From contig CM060172.1 of assembly GCA_030549775.1 (NCBI GenBank), forward strand, positions 126,407,122 through 126,471,121: a stretch of 64,000 bases of DNA. Direction: 5' to 3'. Under the pieces are notes generated by a model that ran no database searches, had not been told where the DNA came from, and worked only from the letters and a program-made list of their open reading frames with translations. The first letter of the stretch is position 1; every line of letters begins with the position of its first letter. The stretch comes from Tamarix chinensis (Eukaryota > Streptophyta > Magnoliopsida > Caryophyllales > Tamaricaceae). The position numbers and the translations under genes were made by a program. Shown here one piece after another: positions 13,161-24,570 of the stretch.

Positions 13161-13695
13161 AATTGAAATAAATTAAATCAAGGCATATACTAATATGGAA
13201 AATGGTTGAGAAGGTATAGGGTTCAACCTTAAGCTGGTGGTGATAGGTGGCACCGGCGGTGGTGCACGGCGGCAGCGACGGTGGCCGGAAAAACAGAAGA
13301 AAAGAGGGAAAGATGGATGTTGGGAAAAAGATAGGGAGAATTGAGGTGATATAAGAGGTGTTTATTGTTGCCCAGGAGGAGAGGGACAAAATGATGGTGG
13401 TGGTGCAGCCAAAGGTGGCGGCGCACGGCGGTGGAAGGCGGTTTAAGGCTTCGGGGTCAAAATTCCAGCGAGAACGAGCATCCAACTTGGCACGGCTATG
13501 GAGGCTCGTGCAAGAAGAATCGAGAGGTTAGAATGGTTTAGTTAATTATAGGACGTTGCAAGGAATAATTTGGCATGCGGCGGTGGCGTTGAAGTTGGCT
13601 ATCGGCGGAGGAAACGGCGTCTAAAGTCTCGGTGATCGGCAGCTCGGGCTTAGGGTTTCGGGAAAGAAAAATTCTAAAAACTCCTATAACAAGGC

Positions 13696-13703
13696 TATTT
13701 ATA
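13696..13703 (-). promoter_or_regulatory. TATA box of LTR C
   Basis: TATAAATA on the minus strand in the context GGCTATTTATAGATG (plus). It is positioned like the TATAAATA of copies D and H, about 1 kb inside the promoter end of the LTR. Confidence 0.55.
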
Positions 13704-16700
13704 GATGTTGGAATGGATAATGAGGAGGTGGAGGTTGACATGGAAGTTTTAAATGCAATAATTTGGGTGGCCGGTGGCAGAAAACTGTCGGGCCATCGTT
13801 TGGTTTGCTCGAAATTTCGAGAGGTTGGGGAGGAGAAACGGCCGAGAGTTAACGTCAAATAATTATATGAAGTTATTTCTGGAGTTAAGAGGAAGACAAT
13901 GAGACAAGAAACGGCCGGTATTATTCACCGTAGCCGGAGAAGCCATTAATGAGGTCGAAAGGTGCAGCAGCGTCGACGGAGGAGGAAGGAGGAAGAAGGA
14001 AGAAGAGAGGGAGGCGGTCGGGTCGGCCGGGAAAGAAAAGAAAAAGGAAGAACCGGGCCGGTCGGGCGCTGGTCGAATGATTCATTAATTTGAACGACGC
14101 GTTTAGATGGAAACCGAGCCAAAACGCAGCGCGGCACGGGGCGGAAGGAGGACGCGCGGCGCGGGCTGGGCCGAGGGAAAGAAAGAAGGGGAAAAAAATA
14201 TTGGGCCGCGGGAGAGGGCAGTCCAACTGGGGAAAAAGAAGAGGAAAAATAAAAAGAAGAAAAAGAAAAAGGAAAAAAGAAAGAAAGAAAGAGAAAAAGG
14301 AAAAAGGAAAGGGGAAAAATAATTAAGTTAGGGTCAATTAAATTAATCTGAATATTTAGAATATTTAAATAAAATAATATTTAAATCCTTTTTTTTGCTA
14401 AATTAGGATTTTTAAAAGATTTTCTATATATTTCATTTTAATTAGCAAAACACCCTAATTTTCTTCCATTAAATTATTTATAAAAATAATATTAATTTAA
14501 AACTATTTTCTCATTCTTATTTTAAATAAAATCATTTATTTAATTCATTCCCGAATTAAAATCCTTGATTAGTTAAAATACCCAAATTCTCTCCTAATAA
14601 AAATACTTATAAGTTTATTCTTGATTTTCCCCAATTAATTTCCTTTTATTTTAATTAAGTAATTTATTTAATTAATTTTTTTTATAATAAAACCTCATTT
14701 AAATATAATATTTAAGATTATAATTTTTCGGGGCATTTCACATACAATCATAATAACCGTGCTAAAACACGCCTTTCTAAAACAACTTAGATATTTCCAT
14801 ACTTAACAATAATTAAGATATATTAGGTATTCTTATCAGAGTTAATATTATGATGCGCTTATATGATCAAATTGCTCATAGGGCACACAATAGTAATAGT
14901 TTTGTTAAAAATATACCTAGGCATACTCAACATATCATATTAGATATATATGGCATATATAATTTATTTTTCTACAGTAAACTTATCTTAACATGCTTTT
15001 GCACACATAATAATTTTAAAAAGTTTACATGCTTCGTTTTACCAAATTTTGTACTAGCATTATTAGAAAAATAGTTTCAACGTGACAAACATGCTTAATA
15101 AAATTTATACATTAAAAACCATAATGTGTTATCATGCGATATCTAATATTTTAGTAGAGTAGAAAATTTACCCAATTTTAAGCAAAAACATAAATAATAG
15201 GCTACCTACTAAATTTTATTAGGCTCCACTGTTCAAACTTTTGTACCTACAAATAATATTATATTAACCATATTAATATTTAACTAATAAAATAATATTT
15301 TTTACTAAAATATTTATTAAATTATAATTATCAAAATAATCATAATTTAAAAAGGGGTAAAAAATTAAAACATCACATTGCATGAGTAGTGTGAGTTTGG
15401 GCATAGAGGAAGGCTTTAAGGGAGAGTGGTTGGTTGGCTGGTGGAGGTGATGACCCTGGGGGAGGTGCATAGTGGTGGAGGAGATGACAATGATGGGGGG
15501 AAAAGGTGGACGGTGGTGGCGATGATTGTTGGCTTGATTGTGTAGGGAAGGATGCTAAGAGAGGTGCTCGAGGGAGGCACGAATAGAAAGAGATAAAAAA
15601 TAGAAACTAGAGGCAGAAGTGGTCGAGGGGTTATATACAGGCTAGAAATGGTGTAGTAGTAGAGGGCACCAATGATAGGTAGGGGTAGCGGTGGTGCCTA
15701 GTGCATCATAGGTAAGGAAATGGGGTTATGGGAGGAAGGTATGGAGGTTGGTTATGCTGGGAAACCAAATGAGGAGATGGATATAGAGAAGGAATAAGAA
15801 GAGGAAATGAAGGCTTGGGGGTGGTTGGTTGTAGCAAATAAGGGTAGTGGTGGTGGTTTTGTTGGGGAAAATTGAACGGGGCCAAAATAAGAAGGAGGAG
15901 CATGGAGGTATATGCATCTGAAATGCCCAAAAAACCCTAATTTCTATTACTTATAATTAAATAAGATTTTATTTTGGAAGTTAATCAAATAATTTACTTT
16001 ATTTAAATTAAGAAGGATAAAATGGTTTTAAATTGTTACAAACTTTATAAATAATTTAGAGTGTTTTGTTAATTTAAAATGGAATTTAAGAAAATTCTTT
16101 CAAAAAAATTCCTAAATTAACCTAAAAAGAGAATTTAATTATTATTTTAATCTTTATATATTATTAAGCACCCCTAATCACCCAAATTATACTAATTAAG
16201 CCAACCACCCTTTTCCCTCTTTTTTTTCCTTTTTCTTTTCTTCCTTTCCCCCCTCTTTTCCTTTTCTTTCCTTTCTTCTCTTTTTCTCTCCTTCCTTCCC
16301 TGACTTGGGCCAGCCGCTAGCCCAATTCTCCCCTTCCCTTGCGCGGCCCAGCGCCCTGCACCCCTCATTTCCCTCCCGGCCGGTTCGGCCTGCCATTTTT
16401 TTTCTTTCTTCCTTCTTTCTCCCTGGACCACCGGTCCAGCCTCCTTCCCCCTCTGCGTCGTCCTCTTCCCCGACACACCTGCAACTCCCAGATCGGCGCC
16501 GGATTTTTTGCCTCCGATCCCACCGTTTGACCGTCGTTCTCCTCCTCTCTTTCCCGTCGTCTCCCCCTGTCAATTTGTCTCATTCGGCCACTCCTTCCCC
16601 TGCCCGCACCATTCCCCTTTCCCGATAAACATGGCCTACCCCGTAGGCCTGCGCCGACCCATCCTCGCCGGTCGGAGCACCATACCCCTTGCCCCCCTAC

Positions 16701-16739
16701 TCTCCCACCTTCCTTTGTCGTTTTAATCTCCGATTGGCC

Positions 16740-16747
16740 TATAAATA
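16740..16747 (+). promoter_or_regulatory. TATA box of LTR D
   Basis: TATAAATA in the context TTGGCCTATAAATAACCCCAAG, which is identical around the TATA box of copy H. It is inferred to be the RNA polymerase II promoter of the LTR. U3 would then be only about 0.85 kb of the 4.8-kb LTR. Confidence 0.6.
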
Positions 16748-17254
16748 ACCCCAAGAGCTACCATAATCGGGTTCAAAATTTGGAACCCAGAAAATCCCGT
16801 CGTGCGCCACCTCCATTTCAGTCAGCCCTTCCTCTGCCGTCGGCCGCCCTTACCGTCCGATCCAGCCACCAAAATTCTCCCTACACCGCCCTCTACGCAA
16901 CCTAACCACCAGCTTTCCCTGCCTTGCTCCGCACGAGCTGCCTCGACCGTGTGAAACTGTCTCCCCGATCAGCCCATTCGACCCCCTTCACACCACCTTC
17001 GCGCCACCAGCGCCGCCCATACCGCCACCTGCAACACCTCCTCTACCCCCCAAAACAACTAGGGGATCCTACCCTACCACCCTACACCTCCATTTTCCCC
17101 TACTTCTCTCTCACCTAGCCTCCACATCCACCTCTCCCATTCCTTCCTTCCCTCCGCCGCCGCCGCCGCCGGCACCACCACACCACCAGGTTGCCTTCCA
17201 CCTCCTTGGACCTTAAACCCTGACTAATGAAATTTTAATAATTTTAATATTGTT

Positions 17255-17430
17255 AACTATTATTATTAGTATTATGATGATTATTATTATCATTATTATG
17301 ATTACTCCTATTATTATTATTATTGTTATTGTTATTATTATTATTATTATCCTTATGATTATCATCATTATTATTACTACTACTACTACTACTATTATTG
17401 TTGTTGTTATCCTTATCAATATTATTATTA

Positions 17431-17467
<37 letters not shown>

Positions 17468-17710
17468 TCCACTACTATTATCATTATCATTATTATCCTT
17501 GTTATTATTATTATTAATAATATTACTATTATCATTACTATTATTATTTCTATTATTATTGTTATTTTCATCTTTACTATTATTACTATTATTATTACTA
17601 CGACTAAGGTCTCTATTATCATTATTATTTTAGTACTCTTACTATTATTAGTATTATTACTATCATTATCGTTATTGTTATTAATATGGTTATGGTGGTT
17701 ATTGTTGTTG

Positions 17711-17742
<32 letters not shown>

Positions 17743-17898
17743 CTTACTCTTACTCTTAGTATTATTATTATTATTATTATTCTACCATTATATTTACCAT
17801 ATTTGTTACCTTAACTATTATTACCATCATTACTATCCTTATTATCATTATTATTTAATATATTACTTTTAGTATTCTTATTATGATTAGTATTGCAA

Positions 17899-17930
<32 letters not shown>

Positions 17931-17967
17931 GTTATTATTATTATTATTGTTGTTGTTGTTGTTATCA

Positions 17968-18010
<43 letters not shown>

Positions 18011-18042
18011 CGTTATCACTATCATTATTATTATTATTATTA

Positions 18043-18089
<47 letters not shown>

Positions 18090-18360
18090 GGTATCATTAT
18101 GTTTCTTATTTTAACTATTATTATCATTGTTATTACCTCTATTATTATTGTTAGTATTCTTATTATTATTTGTATTATTAATATTATCATTATCACCGTA
18201 ATCATTGTTGTTGTTATTATTATTATTATCATTAATATTATTATTACTGATAATACTATGATTTCAATTATTATTATCATCATTATTATCATTATAACCA
18301 TTATTATTATTATCATTATTAGTATTCTTATTATTATTAATGTTCTTATTATTATTAATA
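17255..18360. repeat. 1.1-kb imperfect (ATT)n tract of LTR D
   Basis: More than a kilobase of TTA/ATT triplets with ATC, GTT and CTT variants. It is the longest such tract in the window. The open frames across it (poly-Ile, poly-Leu, poly-Tyr) are artefacts of a three-base repeat, which avoids stops by keeping frame. Confidence 0.95.
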
Positions 18361-18576
18361 CTAAAACCCTTACTTTACTACTATGGATTTTACCAAGGCT
18401 TACTTTAATTAGTGGTAATTTGCTTAACTACCTTGAGAATGACAATAACCCTACCCTTTTAATTATAAACTGCTATTATTAATATTAGCCTTAGTATTAG
18501 GCAATGATAGGGGTAAGACAAGAATTTTGGTAATTCCGATAGAGGGAGATTAACCCTAAGTATTTTCCTCTTATAG

Positions 18577-18638
18577 GTGAACTGGGTCAAAGCCCCCAGG
18601 AGGCGTAGGAGCGTGCTCCAAGCCCGACGCCGATTTAG
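18577..18638 (+). other. Conserved exon-like block in LTR D
   Basis: A 62-nt segment bounded by acceptor-like CTCTTATAG|GTGAAC and donor-like GATTTAG|GTAAGG. It contains the palindrome GGAGCGTGCTCC. Copy H has the same block with the same 62-nt length (58647-58708). Copy E has both splice-like edges, C the donor and F the acceptor. Splicing is inferred, not shown. Confidence 0.5.
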
Positions 18639-19734
18639 GTAAGGACGTAACTAAGGCCACCTGTGTGTATTGCATGTTTTACCTATCTTGAATACCTCGT
18701 GCGACTGTATGTTATAATCTGTATGTTATCTGTGTATTTATGTAGCGCAGCGTGGAACCGAGGTATGTTATCATGCTCTTGTCTGTATGCACTAATATTG
18801 TAAGGTACAAATATGACGTGATGTGGTGTGACCCCTACGACATGCATGCTAGGTGTTTTGATGCGGAGTTGTGGAGTGAGGGTTTGAAAGAGAAAAATAA
18901 GCAACTAAGATAATCAAAGGGAAGTACGCTGGTTAACGTAGGTATGGGCGACCTAAGTAATCTATAATCTGTGAAATGATAAGAAAAAGGGGGAATTAAA
19001 TAAATAGAAGAGTGGAAGAAAATAAGGTTGCATGGGGGGAACTAGGGTTTGCATGGGAATGATAGGGTTGGCATGGTGGAAATGATAGGGTTTGCATGGG
19101 GAGGTTAAGGTCCGCATGGGGGCGAACCTTACGTATGAAAAGTTACTTTGGGATGTGGGGAAGCTAATGGAAGGTCTGTTTGGGAGTCTGGAGGCTCAAG
19201 GTGAAAAATAGTACGTAGGGTCATATAAAGGTACCTAGGGTTTGGGAAAGAAACCCTAATTTGAGAAGGTGGAAAAAGAAAAAGAAAATAATAAGAATAG
19301 ATGAGGAGGAGTGAGGTATGAGGGAGAGTTGAGTCTGAGGGTCATGATTTGGGTTTCCAATGCGAGAAATACATTAAGTATGATAATCACAAAGGGTATT
19401 TAGTGGCCTAATATAAGTGTGGGAGATAGCTCGGTAACCTAAACCGAGTAAGGATATAGCTAAGGCTGAATGTGTGACATGTATCCTATGTGTCGTGGAT
19501 GTTCTATATGAGTTATGTGTCGTGTTTTAAACGCCATTATCTTATCTGTTCCATGTGTAACGTGGCTTGGAATCAAGAAGTGTGCTTGTGTCTTCATTAC
19601 TATGTGATAGTAGAATATGTCATCAGTTTTTATGCGATGTGTTGAGGTCTCTGGTCATGCATGGCAAAGGGGAGATGCCCTCGAATAAGATACGTTAAAA
19701 CACTAACTACTTACAGAGAAAGATGTTGAGCCGA

Positions 19735-20010
19735 ACCCAGACCGGTCCACCAGCTATAATAGTGGCAGGGTATCTTACCCTCGCGACCGTTCCACCGGCT
19801 GTAATAGTGGGGGATTTCCTGCTCAACTAATCAAACATAAAAGTGATAAGACATGGAAAGATACTAATATTTACAGTGGAATACCTTGTGACTCGGGGCC
19901 AGACCGGTCCACCGGCAAATAATAGTGGCAGGGTATATTACCCTCGCGACCGTTCCACCGGCTATAATAGTGGCAGGGCATGGCCCTCGTGACCGTTCCA
20001 CCGGCTATAA
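19735..20010 (+). repeat. CCAC..GTGG minisatellite of LTR D
   Basis: Units such as TCCACCGGCTATAATAGTGG alternate with CAGGGTATnTTACCCTCGCGACCGT-like spacers. There are two blocks separated by a unique stretch that carries ATACTAATATTTACAGTGGAATA. Confidence 0.85.
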
Positions 20011-20225
20011 TAGTGGGGCTCCCGCACTCACATGGATCGATAAAGACTATGATGTGAATCGTTATAATTATTTGAGATCTTATGAGAAAGTTATCTGATT
20101 CGTAACCAGCATTGTTCATCTGTGTTACTGTTTATTATTCACATGCTATGTCTGCTTGTTCATGTATTTTTGTGTATGTGGGCCTTAGAGTGTATGTTCC
20201 CTTACTCAGTACATAGCGTACTGAT

Positions 20226-20261
20226 CACCCATTTCATGGGTGCTGCTCATTCCTATGAGCA
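20226..20261 (+). other. Double stem-loop block of LTR D
   Basis: Two adjacent hairpins: CACCC (20226-20230) pairs with GGGTG (20238-20242), and TGCTCAT (20244-20250) pairs with ATGAGCA (20255-20261). They follow a conserved CTCAGTACATAGCGTACTGAT and lie just upstream of the acceptor-like TTTTGCAG|GTAGGG at 20284. The block is conserved in C, E, F and H. Confidence 0.65.
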
Positions 20262-20548
20262 GAGGACCCGTTTGAGTTTTGCAGGTAGGGGACGATATTT
20301 GTGGCATTTTCAAGACTGAGAGTTGAGTCTGGATCTAGCTTGGGGGCTGAGAGTGACGTGGCCGGAGTGTCTCCCCTATCTTGTTTCTTTGCATTATCGT
20401 ACTTTATCATTCCATTATTTCAATTCCTCTGACATTTGGAACTTTTAAATTGTATTTCAAAATGTAACTCTATACTTTCACACTTTGATTTCCTTAACAC
20501 TTATGCTTTACTAATGATTTGTTTTGGTTCTATTCTTTTTAGCCTTAG

Positions 20549-20594
20549 CACTTAGTATCGGGTCGGTAGGCGTGAATCGATCTGGTACTAAGTG
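20549..20594 (+). other. Covarying family hairpin in LTR D
   Basis: 5' arm CACTTAGTATCGGGTCGGT, loop AGGCGTGA, 3' arm ATCGATCTGGTACTAAGTG. All 19 positions pair, 15 Watson-Crick and 4 G.U. The flanks TTTAGCC and GGCGGTGATACCCC are shared with other copies, including those with unrelated stem sequence. Confidence 0.75.
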
Positions 20595-21386
20595 TGGCGG
20601 TGATACCCCCGGATTTACAGTTTTATTTGCTTGCTTCCGCTAAACTCCTTTAAAAGTAAACGAAATTTTTTCAGTAGTAAATTTGGGGGTGTTACAACAT
20701 CGAGGGGTGCATGCAAGCTAAGAAGGGTAGGGTGCAGAATGTTAGAGGTATGTAAAGGTGTTCTTGGGCTGTAGAGAGTTAGTGGTGTGCAGACAGGGAC
20801 GACGAGGAGTGTAGGAGAGTGTTTGGTGTGTATGGCCTGGAAATGGGAGATGAAGGTAACGTGTAGCATGGGGAGAAGGGGTTGTTTAGCTCAATGGGGA
20901 AAAGGGAGCAATAATAGGGTTGTAAGGGAAATGTAGGGGGCATTTGGGTCAATTAAGGTTGATTAAGGAAGAAAGAGAAGAAAAGGAAAAGGAAAAAGAG
21001 AGGAAAAAAAGAGGAGGATTGGTGAGCTGGGCGAGAAAGAGAAAAGAAAAAAAGGGAAAAAAGGAGAGAGAAACAGAGAAAGGAAAAGGGAAAAGAAAGA
21101 AAAGGGGAATAAGAAAATAAGTTTAGGGTTAGGTTTCGATTTTGGATTAGGTTAAAATTACTTTATCTAGGTTTAGGGTACCCAATTAGAAAAAAATAAA
21201 CCAATGCAAAAATTATCAATTTAGGATGGATTTAAATAAAGAAAAAGGATAAATTTATTCAATAATTTATCTAGGATTGTAGGCCAAAGTTTAACAAAAA
21301 AATAATTAAGCTGAGATGTAAATGTTAGGTTTTGCATGAAAGGATAAACATTAAAAAATAAGGTTACGAAAATTTAAGGTGTTACA

Positions 21387-22556
21387 GTAACACCCCCAAT
21401 TTGGCAACCCGATAATATTGTTTAAAAAATAACTTGTAGAAGACACAATAATAAATGTAGGAGTTTACCACCATATTCAATACAAAGATATATTAGGTGT
21501 AAGCCTAAAAAGTAACTCATGCTTAGAAATTAGGTGTTGTTAATACCTCATCATGATTAATAAAAGATAACAAAACCAAATCTTATAGAAATATAATGAT
21601 CAACATGATCAACAAAGTATACAAACAATTAAATAGAAGAATAAGATGCAAAATATCCAAGGATATGAACCAAATTTACTCAAGAGCCACAATGGAGAAC
21701 TCTAATTATCTATCCATCCAACAAAACAATTCATAACAGAGACAATAAAAGTACCTCCACATAGACCACTACACATGTATATTATCTGAACAGTGGAGCA
21801 TTAAGCAAATATGCCCAACTAATAGCACCGCCATGCTTACACTATACACTTTGTCACTCATAAATTACTATTCATTAATGTTACATATTATTCATCATTA
21901 ATTACTACTAATGTTTTTTATTCCAAAAAAAATCAATGGTCAATGCTCAAAAATCAACATTAACCGACCAAGGTCAAACTTATCCAAACTATCTCAAATA
22001 CCTATAAATATCCCCACATATCTAATAAACATACAATTTTAGTTATTTTATACTCTTTTAATTCAAGTTTTTGATCATTTATTTAAACAATATGTAAGGT
22101 TATTTGTATTATTTATAATTATGTGTTGAATTTATAATAATCTCATGTACTTAATTTATTTTAAGCTTAAAGTGTTAATTTATTTTAAGCTTAAAATGAT
22201 TTTCATATAGTTTTTGACAACCTAAGGCATTTTGACAATAACTTTCACATCCAAACTTAGATTTAATTGTTCAAATTTTAGTGCAAAGAAACAAATGAGA
22301 TATACAATTCTATTACAAAGTTTTTTCTAAATTTGATTGTATTAATGTCAGAATTTAATTTGAATTTATAGTTGAAATTACTAAGAAAAAGATAGGATTA
22401 TTATCTTATATTTTCTATTTCATCATTTGTTGAGAGCTAACAATCGTAAGTTATGCAAATGATACATGCGAAAGAAAATATAAAGAAAAAAAAGGTGCAA
22501 GAGCTCAATCGTATACATATGTGTGTGTGTGTGTTGACACATGTTAATAAGGGAGA
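21387..22556 (+). mobile_element. 5' LTR of an Athila-type Ty3/gypsy relic
   Basis: It begins GTAACACCCCC here. The missing first T is base 8520, on the far side of the LTR J insertion. A TATAAATA at 22013-22020 could be its promoter. It runs up to a degraded primer-binding site at 22558. The exact 3' border is uncertain (somewhere in about 22540-22557). Assignment as the LTR of the Athila relic rests on the downstream PBS-like and gag-pol remains in the same orientation. Confidence 0.5.
22520..22536. repeat. short (TG)n microsatellite
   Basis: A TG run close to the inferred LTR end of the Athila-type relic. Confidence 0.8.
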
Positions 22557-22557
22557 T

Positions 22558-22574
22558 TTGGCCGTTGGAGCAAA
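22558..22574 (+). other. degraded primer-binding site
   Basis: TTGGCCGTTGGAGCAAAT resembles a decayed form of the TGGCGCCGTTGCCGGGG primer-binding site typical of Athila/Tat elements. It is followed, as in those elements, by an AAATC-rich leader. Confidence 0.4.
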
Positions 22575-23100
22575 TCAAAACAATAATTAGTAACCACGAT
22601 GGCAATAGTGACACAAATCAAGAAAATTTAACAGACAATGCTAACACGAAGATGTCAAGCATCGTCATATATATCACTATTTTTTAGTCTGATCTTAGAT
22701 TTGAAATCCTGTAATTTTGTATTCAAGTATTCTTATATTCATTATTTTATGTATAATTTATATTCCTCATTTTATGTATAATTTATGTTCCTTATTTAAT
22801 TTAATTATGTCTATTTTAATTTATATTATGTTCTAGTTTTATTTTTATCGGGGATATTAAGAAGCTCTATTCTTTATATTACTTATTTTATTTATTGATT
22901 GATTTATAAATTATCTTGTGTATTTATGATACTGTTCATGATTGTGTTTGGTTAATAGACTAACCATTTTTAATTATAGTCTAACAAGTCGAGTTGAAAA
23001 CAATAACTAAATTTTCAATTTAGCTTGAATAACATAAATATGAATTGAATGGATTGTGAGATCAATTAAGTAATGTATGCAAGTTCAAGAAAATATGTCC

Positions 23101-23350
23101 ATGTGCAATTTATGTGCGGGACCACATGATAGTATGGAATGTCAAGTAGGTAATCTTTTCTAACTATATCTTGATCAAGTCAATTATCTTGCTAACAATA
23201 TAGGCATGATAAATAATCCAAACTCAAACATATATAATTTGGGGTGGAGGAACCATCAAAACTTTATTTGAAGAAACTATAACCCAGCGAGGCCACTTGG
23301 ATTTCCACCACAAAGAACTATTCCACCAATTCCATTTCCACCTTATTAGC
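23101..23350 (+). pseudogene. Athila-type gag relic with zinc knuckle
   Basis: Frame 23101 reads MCNLCAGPHDSMECQVGN, a CX2CX3HX4C knuckle. The same frame resumes at 23215 with NPNSNIYNLGWRNHQNF, the hallmark that follows the knuckle in Athila-lineage gag. Stops (for example TGA after NFI) and the lack of an upstream start make it a relic. In intact elements this domain binds genomic RNA during particle assembly. Confidence 0.75.
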
Positions 23351-23940
23351 AATAGAAGTCATCCTTGAAAGAGATGATGAGTAAATTCATAAACATATCT
23401 TAAATGTGTTTCCTAAATCAAGAGGAATCAATAAAGAACTTGGAATCACAAATTGGATAATTGGCCAATGTAATTTCTAGAAGGGAACCTAATGCATTGC
23501 CAAGTGACACAATCACAAACCCAAATGAGCATGTTAATGTTATAATTTACAGAGTGAGAAGATGCCACCTTAACCACATATTCAAGAGGTAAATAAAGAA
23601 GAGGAAAAAGCCCAAGATGAAGCGTTTAAGTCACAAGAAAAGGTGATTAAGAATCCAACACAAGAGGTAAAACCCTTATCCCACCTCTTCCATTTCATGG
23701 TTGAATAGTTCAAAGTAAGTTAGATGCATAATTTGCTAAATTTCCTGATATTTAAAAAAGGGGCATATTAATTTGCCATTTATTAATATTGTGAGACAAA
23801 TGCCTATATACGCTAAATTTCTTAAGGACATCCTTACTCATAAAAGAAAACTAGATGATTGTGATACTATTAGTTTGAATGAGGAGTGTTGTGCTATTTT
23901 TCAATATAAGCTACCTCCTAAACTAGAATAATCAAAAAGT

Positions 23941-24325
23941 TTTACCATTCATTGTGTGATTGGAGATTTGAAATTTAACAAGGTGTTATGTGACTTAAGT
24001 GTTGGCGTAAATTTGATGTCTTTTTGTGTTTTTAAGTGCTTGGGTCTAGGAGCGATAAAATCCACTAACATGTCTCTTTAGTTAGCTGATAGATTTACAA
24101 AATATCCTAGTGGGATAATAGAGGATTTTTTCATAAAAGTGGGTAAATTTATATTTCCCATTGACTTTGTTATGATTGATATAGAAGAGGATCATAAGAT
24201 TACACTTATTCTTAGTAGATAATTTTTAGCTATAGGAAATACTTTATTTGATGTCAATGAAGGTAAGTTAATCCTTCAGTTTTAAGGTGAAGAAGTTACA
24301 TTCAGTGTCTTCAAAACCATGAAAT
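23941..24325 (+). pseudogene. Athila-type aspartic protease relic
   Basis: The frame from 23941 reads FTIHCVIGDLKFNKVLCDLSV and continues GVNLMSF, then SGIIEDFFIKVGKFIFPIDF and DIEEDHKITLIL, matching the protease region of Athila elements (family pattern LCDLGASINLMP..). There are in-frame stops at the expected Gln of LQLADR, at the Pro of GRPFLA, and again near 24284. Confidence 0.75.
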
Positions 24326-24570
24326 ACCATTATGCCGATGACACTTTCTATAGCATTGATGTTTGGAATAAAGCAATTAATGATTGCTTTTAAGTAAGTG
24401 TAATGTAGGACCCTAGAGAGAGGTGATTGGTGCAACCCTATGAAAATAAAGATGGAGACAAAGGATTTGAAGAGGTCATTCAATGCCTTAGCATTTATCC
24501 ACCTCATCGAAGAAATAAAATGTTCCATTTATGAGGACTACAAAGGGAACAAATCCCAAAGTTAAAACCG

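Larger units (their letters stand above)
10275..14740 (-). mobile_element. LTR copy C (4466 bp solo LTR, antisense)
   Basis: The left end is TGTAACACCCC and the right end GGGGCATTTCA. A perfect 5-bp target duplication CATAC flanks it at 10270-10274 and 14741-14745. Nothing with gag-pol similarity lies in or beside it, so it is a solo LTR. Read on the minus strand it has the full family layout: outer AT arm, pyrimidine tract (about 14330-14240), GC-rich tract, TATA box (13696-13703), (ATT)n zone (about 13150-12590), splice-donor-like CAG|GTAAGG at 12430/12429, minisatellite, stem-loop block, acceptor-like GTGCAG|GTGGG at 10720, hairpin, and terminal GGGGTGTTACA. Confidence 0.85.
15919..20696 (+). 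mobile_element. LTR copy D (4778 bp solo LTR, sense)
   Basis: The left end is TGAAATGCCC and the right end GGGGGTGTTACA. Target duplication is GCATC (15914-15918) and ACATC (20697-20701), one difference. It sits inside LTR J. It is one of the best preserved copies and a good reference. Its parts are: CT-rich tract 16200-16300; GC-rich tract 16300-17220; TATAAATA at 16740; (ATT)n 17255-18360; exon-like block 18577-18638; minisatellite 19735-20010; double stem-loop 20226-20261; acceptor-like site at 20284; hairpin 20549-20594. No protein of a retrotransposon is encoded. Confidence 0.85.
8526..21386 (-). mobile_element. LTR copy J (own length about 3.6 kb), interrupted by LTRs C and D
   Basis: It starts with TCTAACACCCA at 8526 and ends with AAGGTGTTACA at 21386. 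It is flanked by ATAAC (8521-8525) and GTAAC (21387-21391), a 5-bp duplication with one difference. Its own parts are 8526-10274, 14741-15918 and 20697-21386; the rest is copies C and D. It carries the family hairpin near its left end and a purine-rich tract at 20940-21120. It inserted within the first six bases of another LTR, that of the Athila-type relic (T at 8520 continuing at 21387 as GTAACACCCCC). Confidence 0.65.

Noticed and set aside
17250..18482. Long Ile-, Leu- and Tyr-rich open frames on both strands (up to 199 codons), with equivalents at 34185-34755, 47372-47593 and 57709-58330
   Set aside because: They are direct translations of imperfect (ATT)n triplet repeats, which have no stops in most frames. 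No start context, domain or conservation beyond the repeat.
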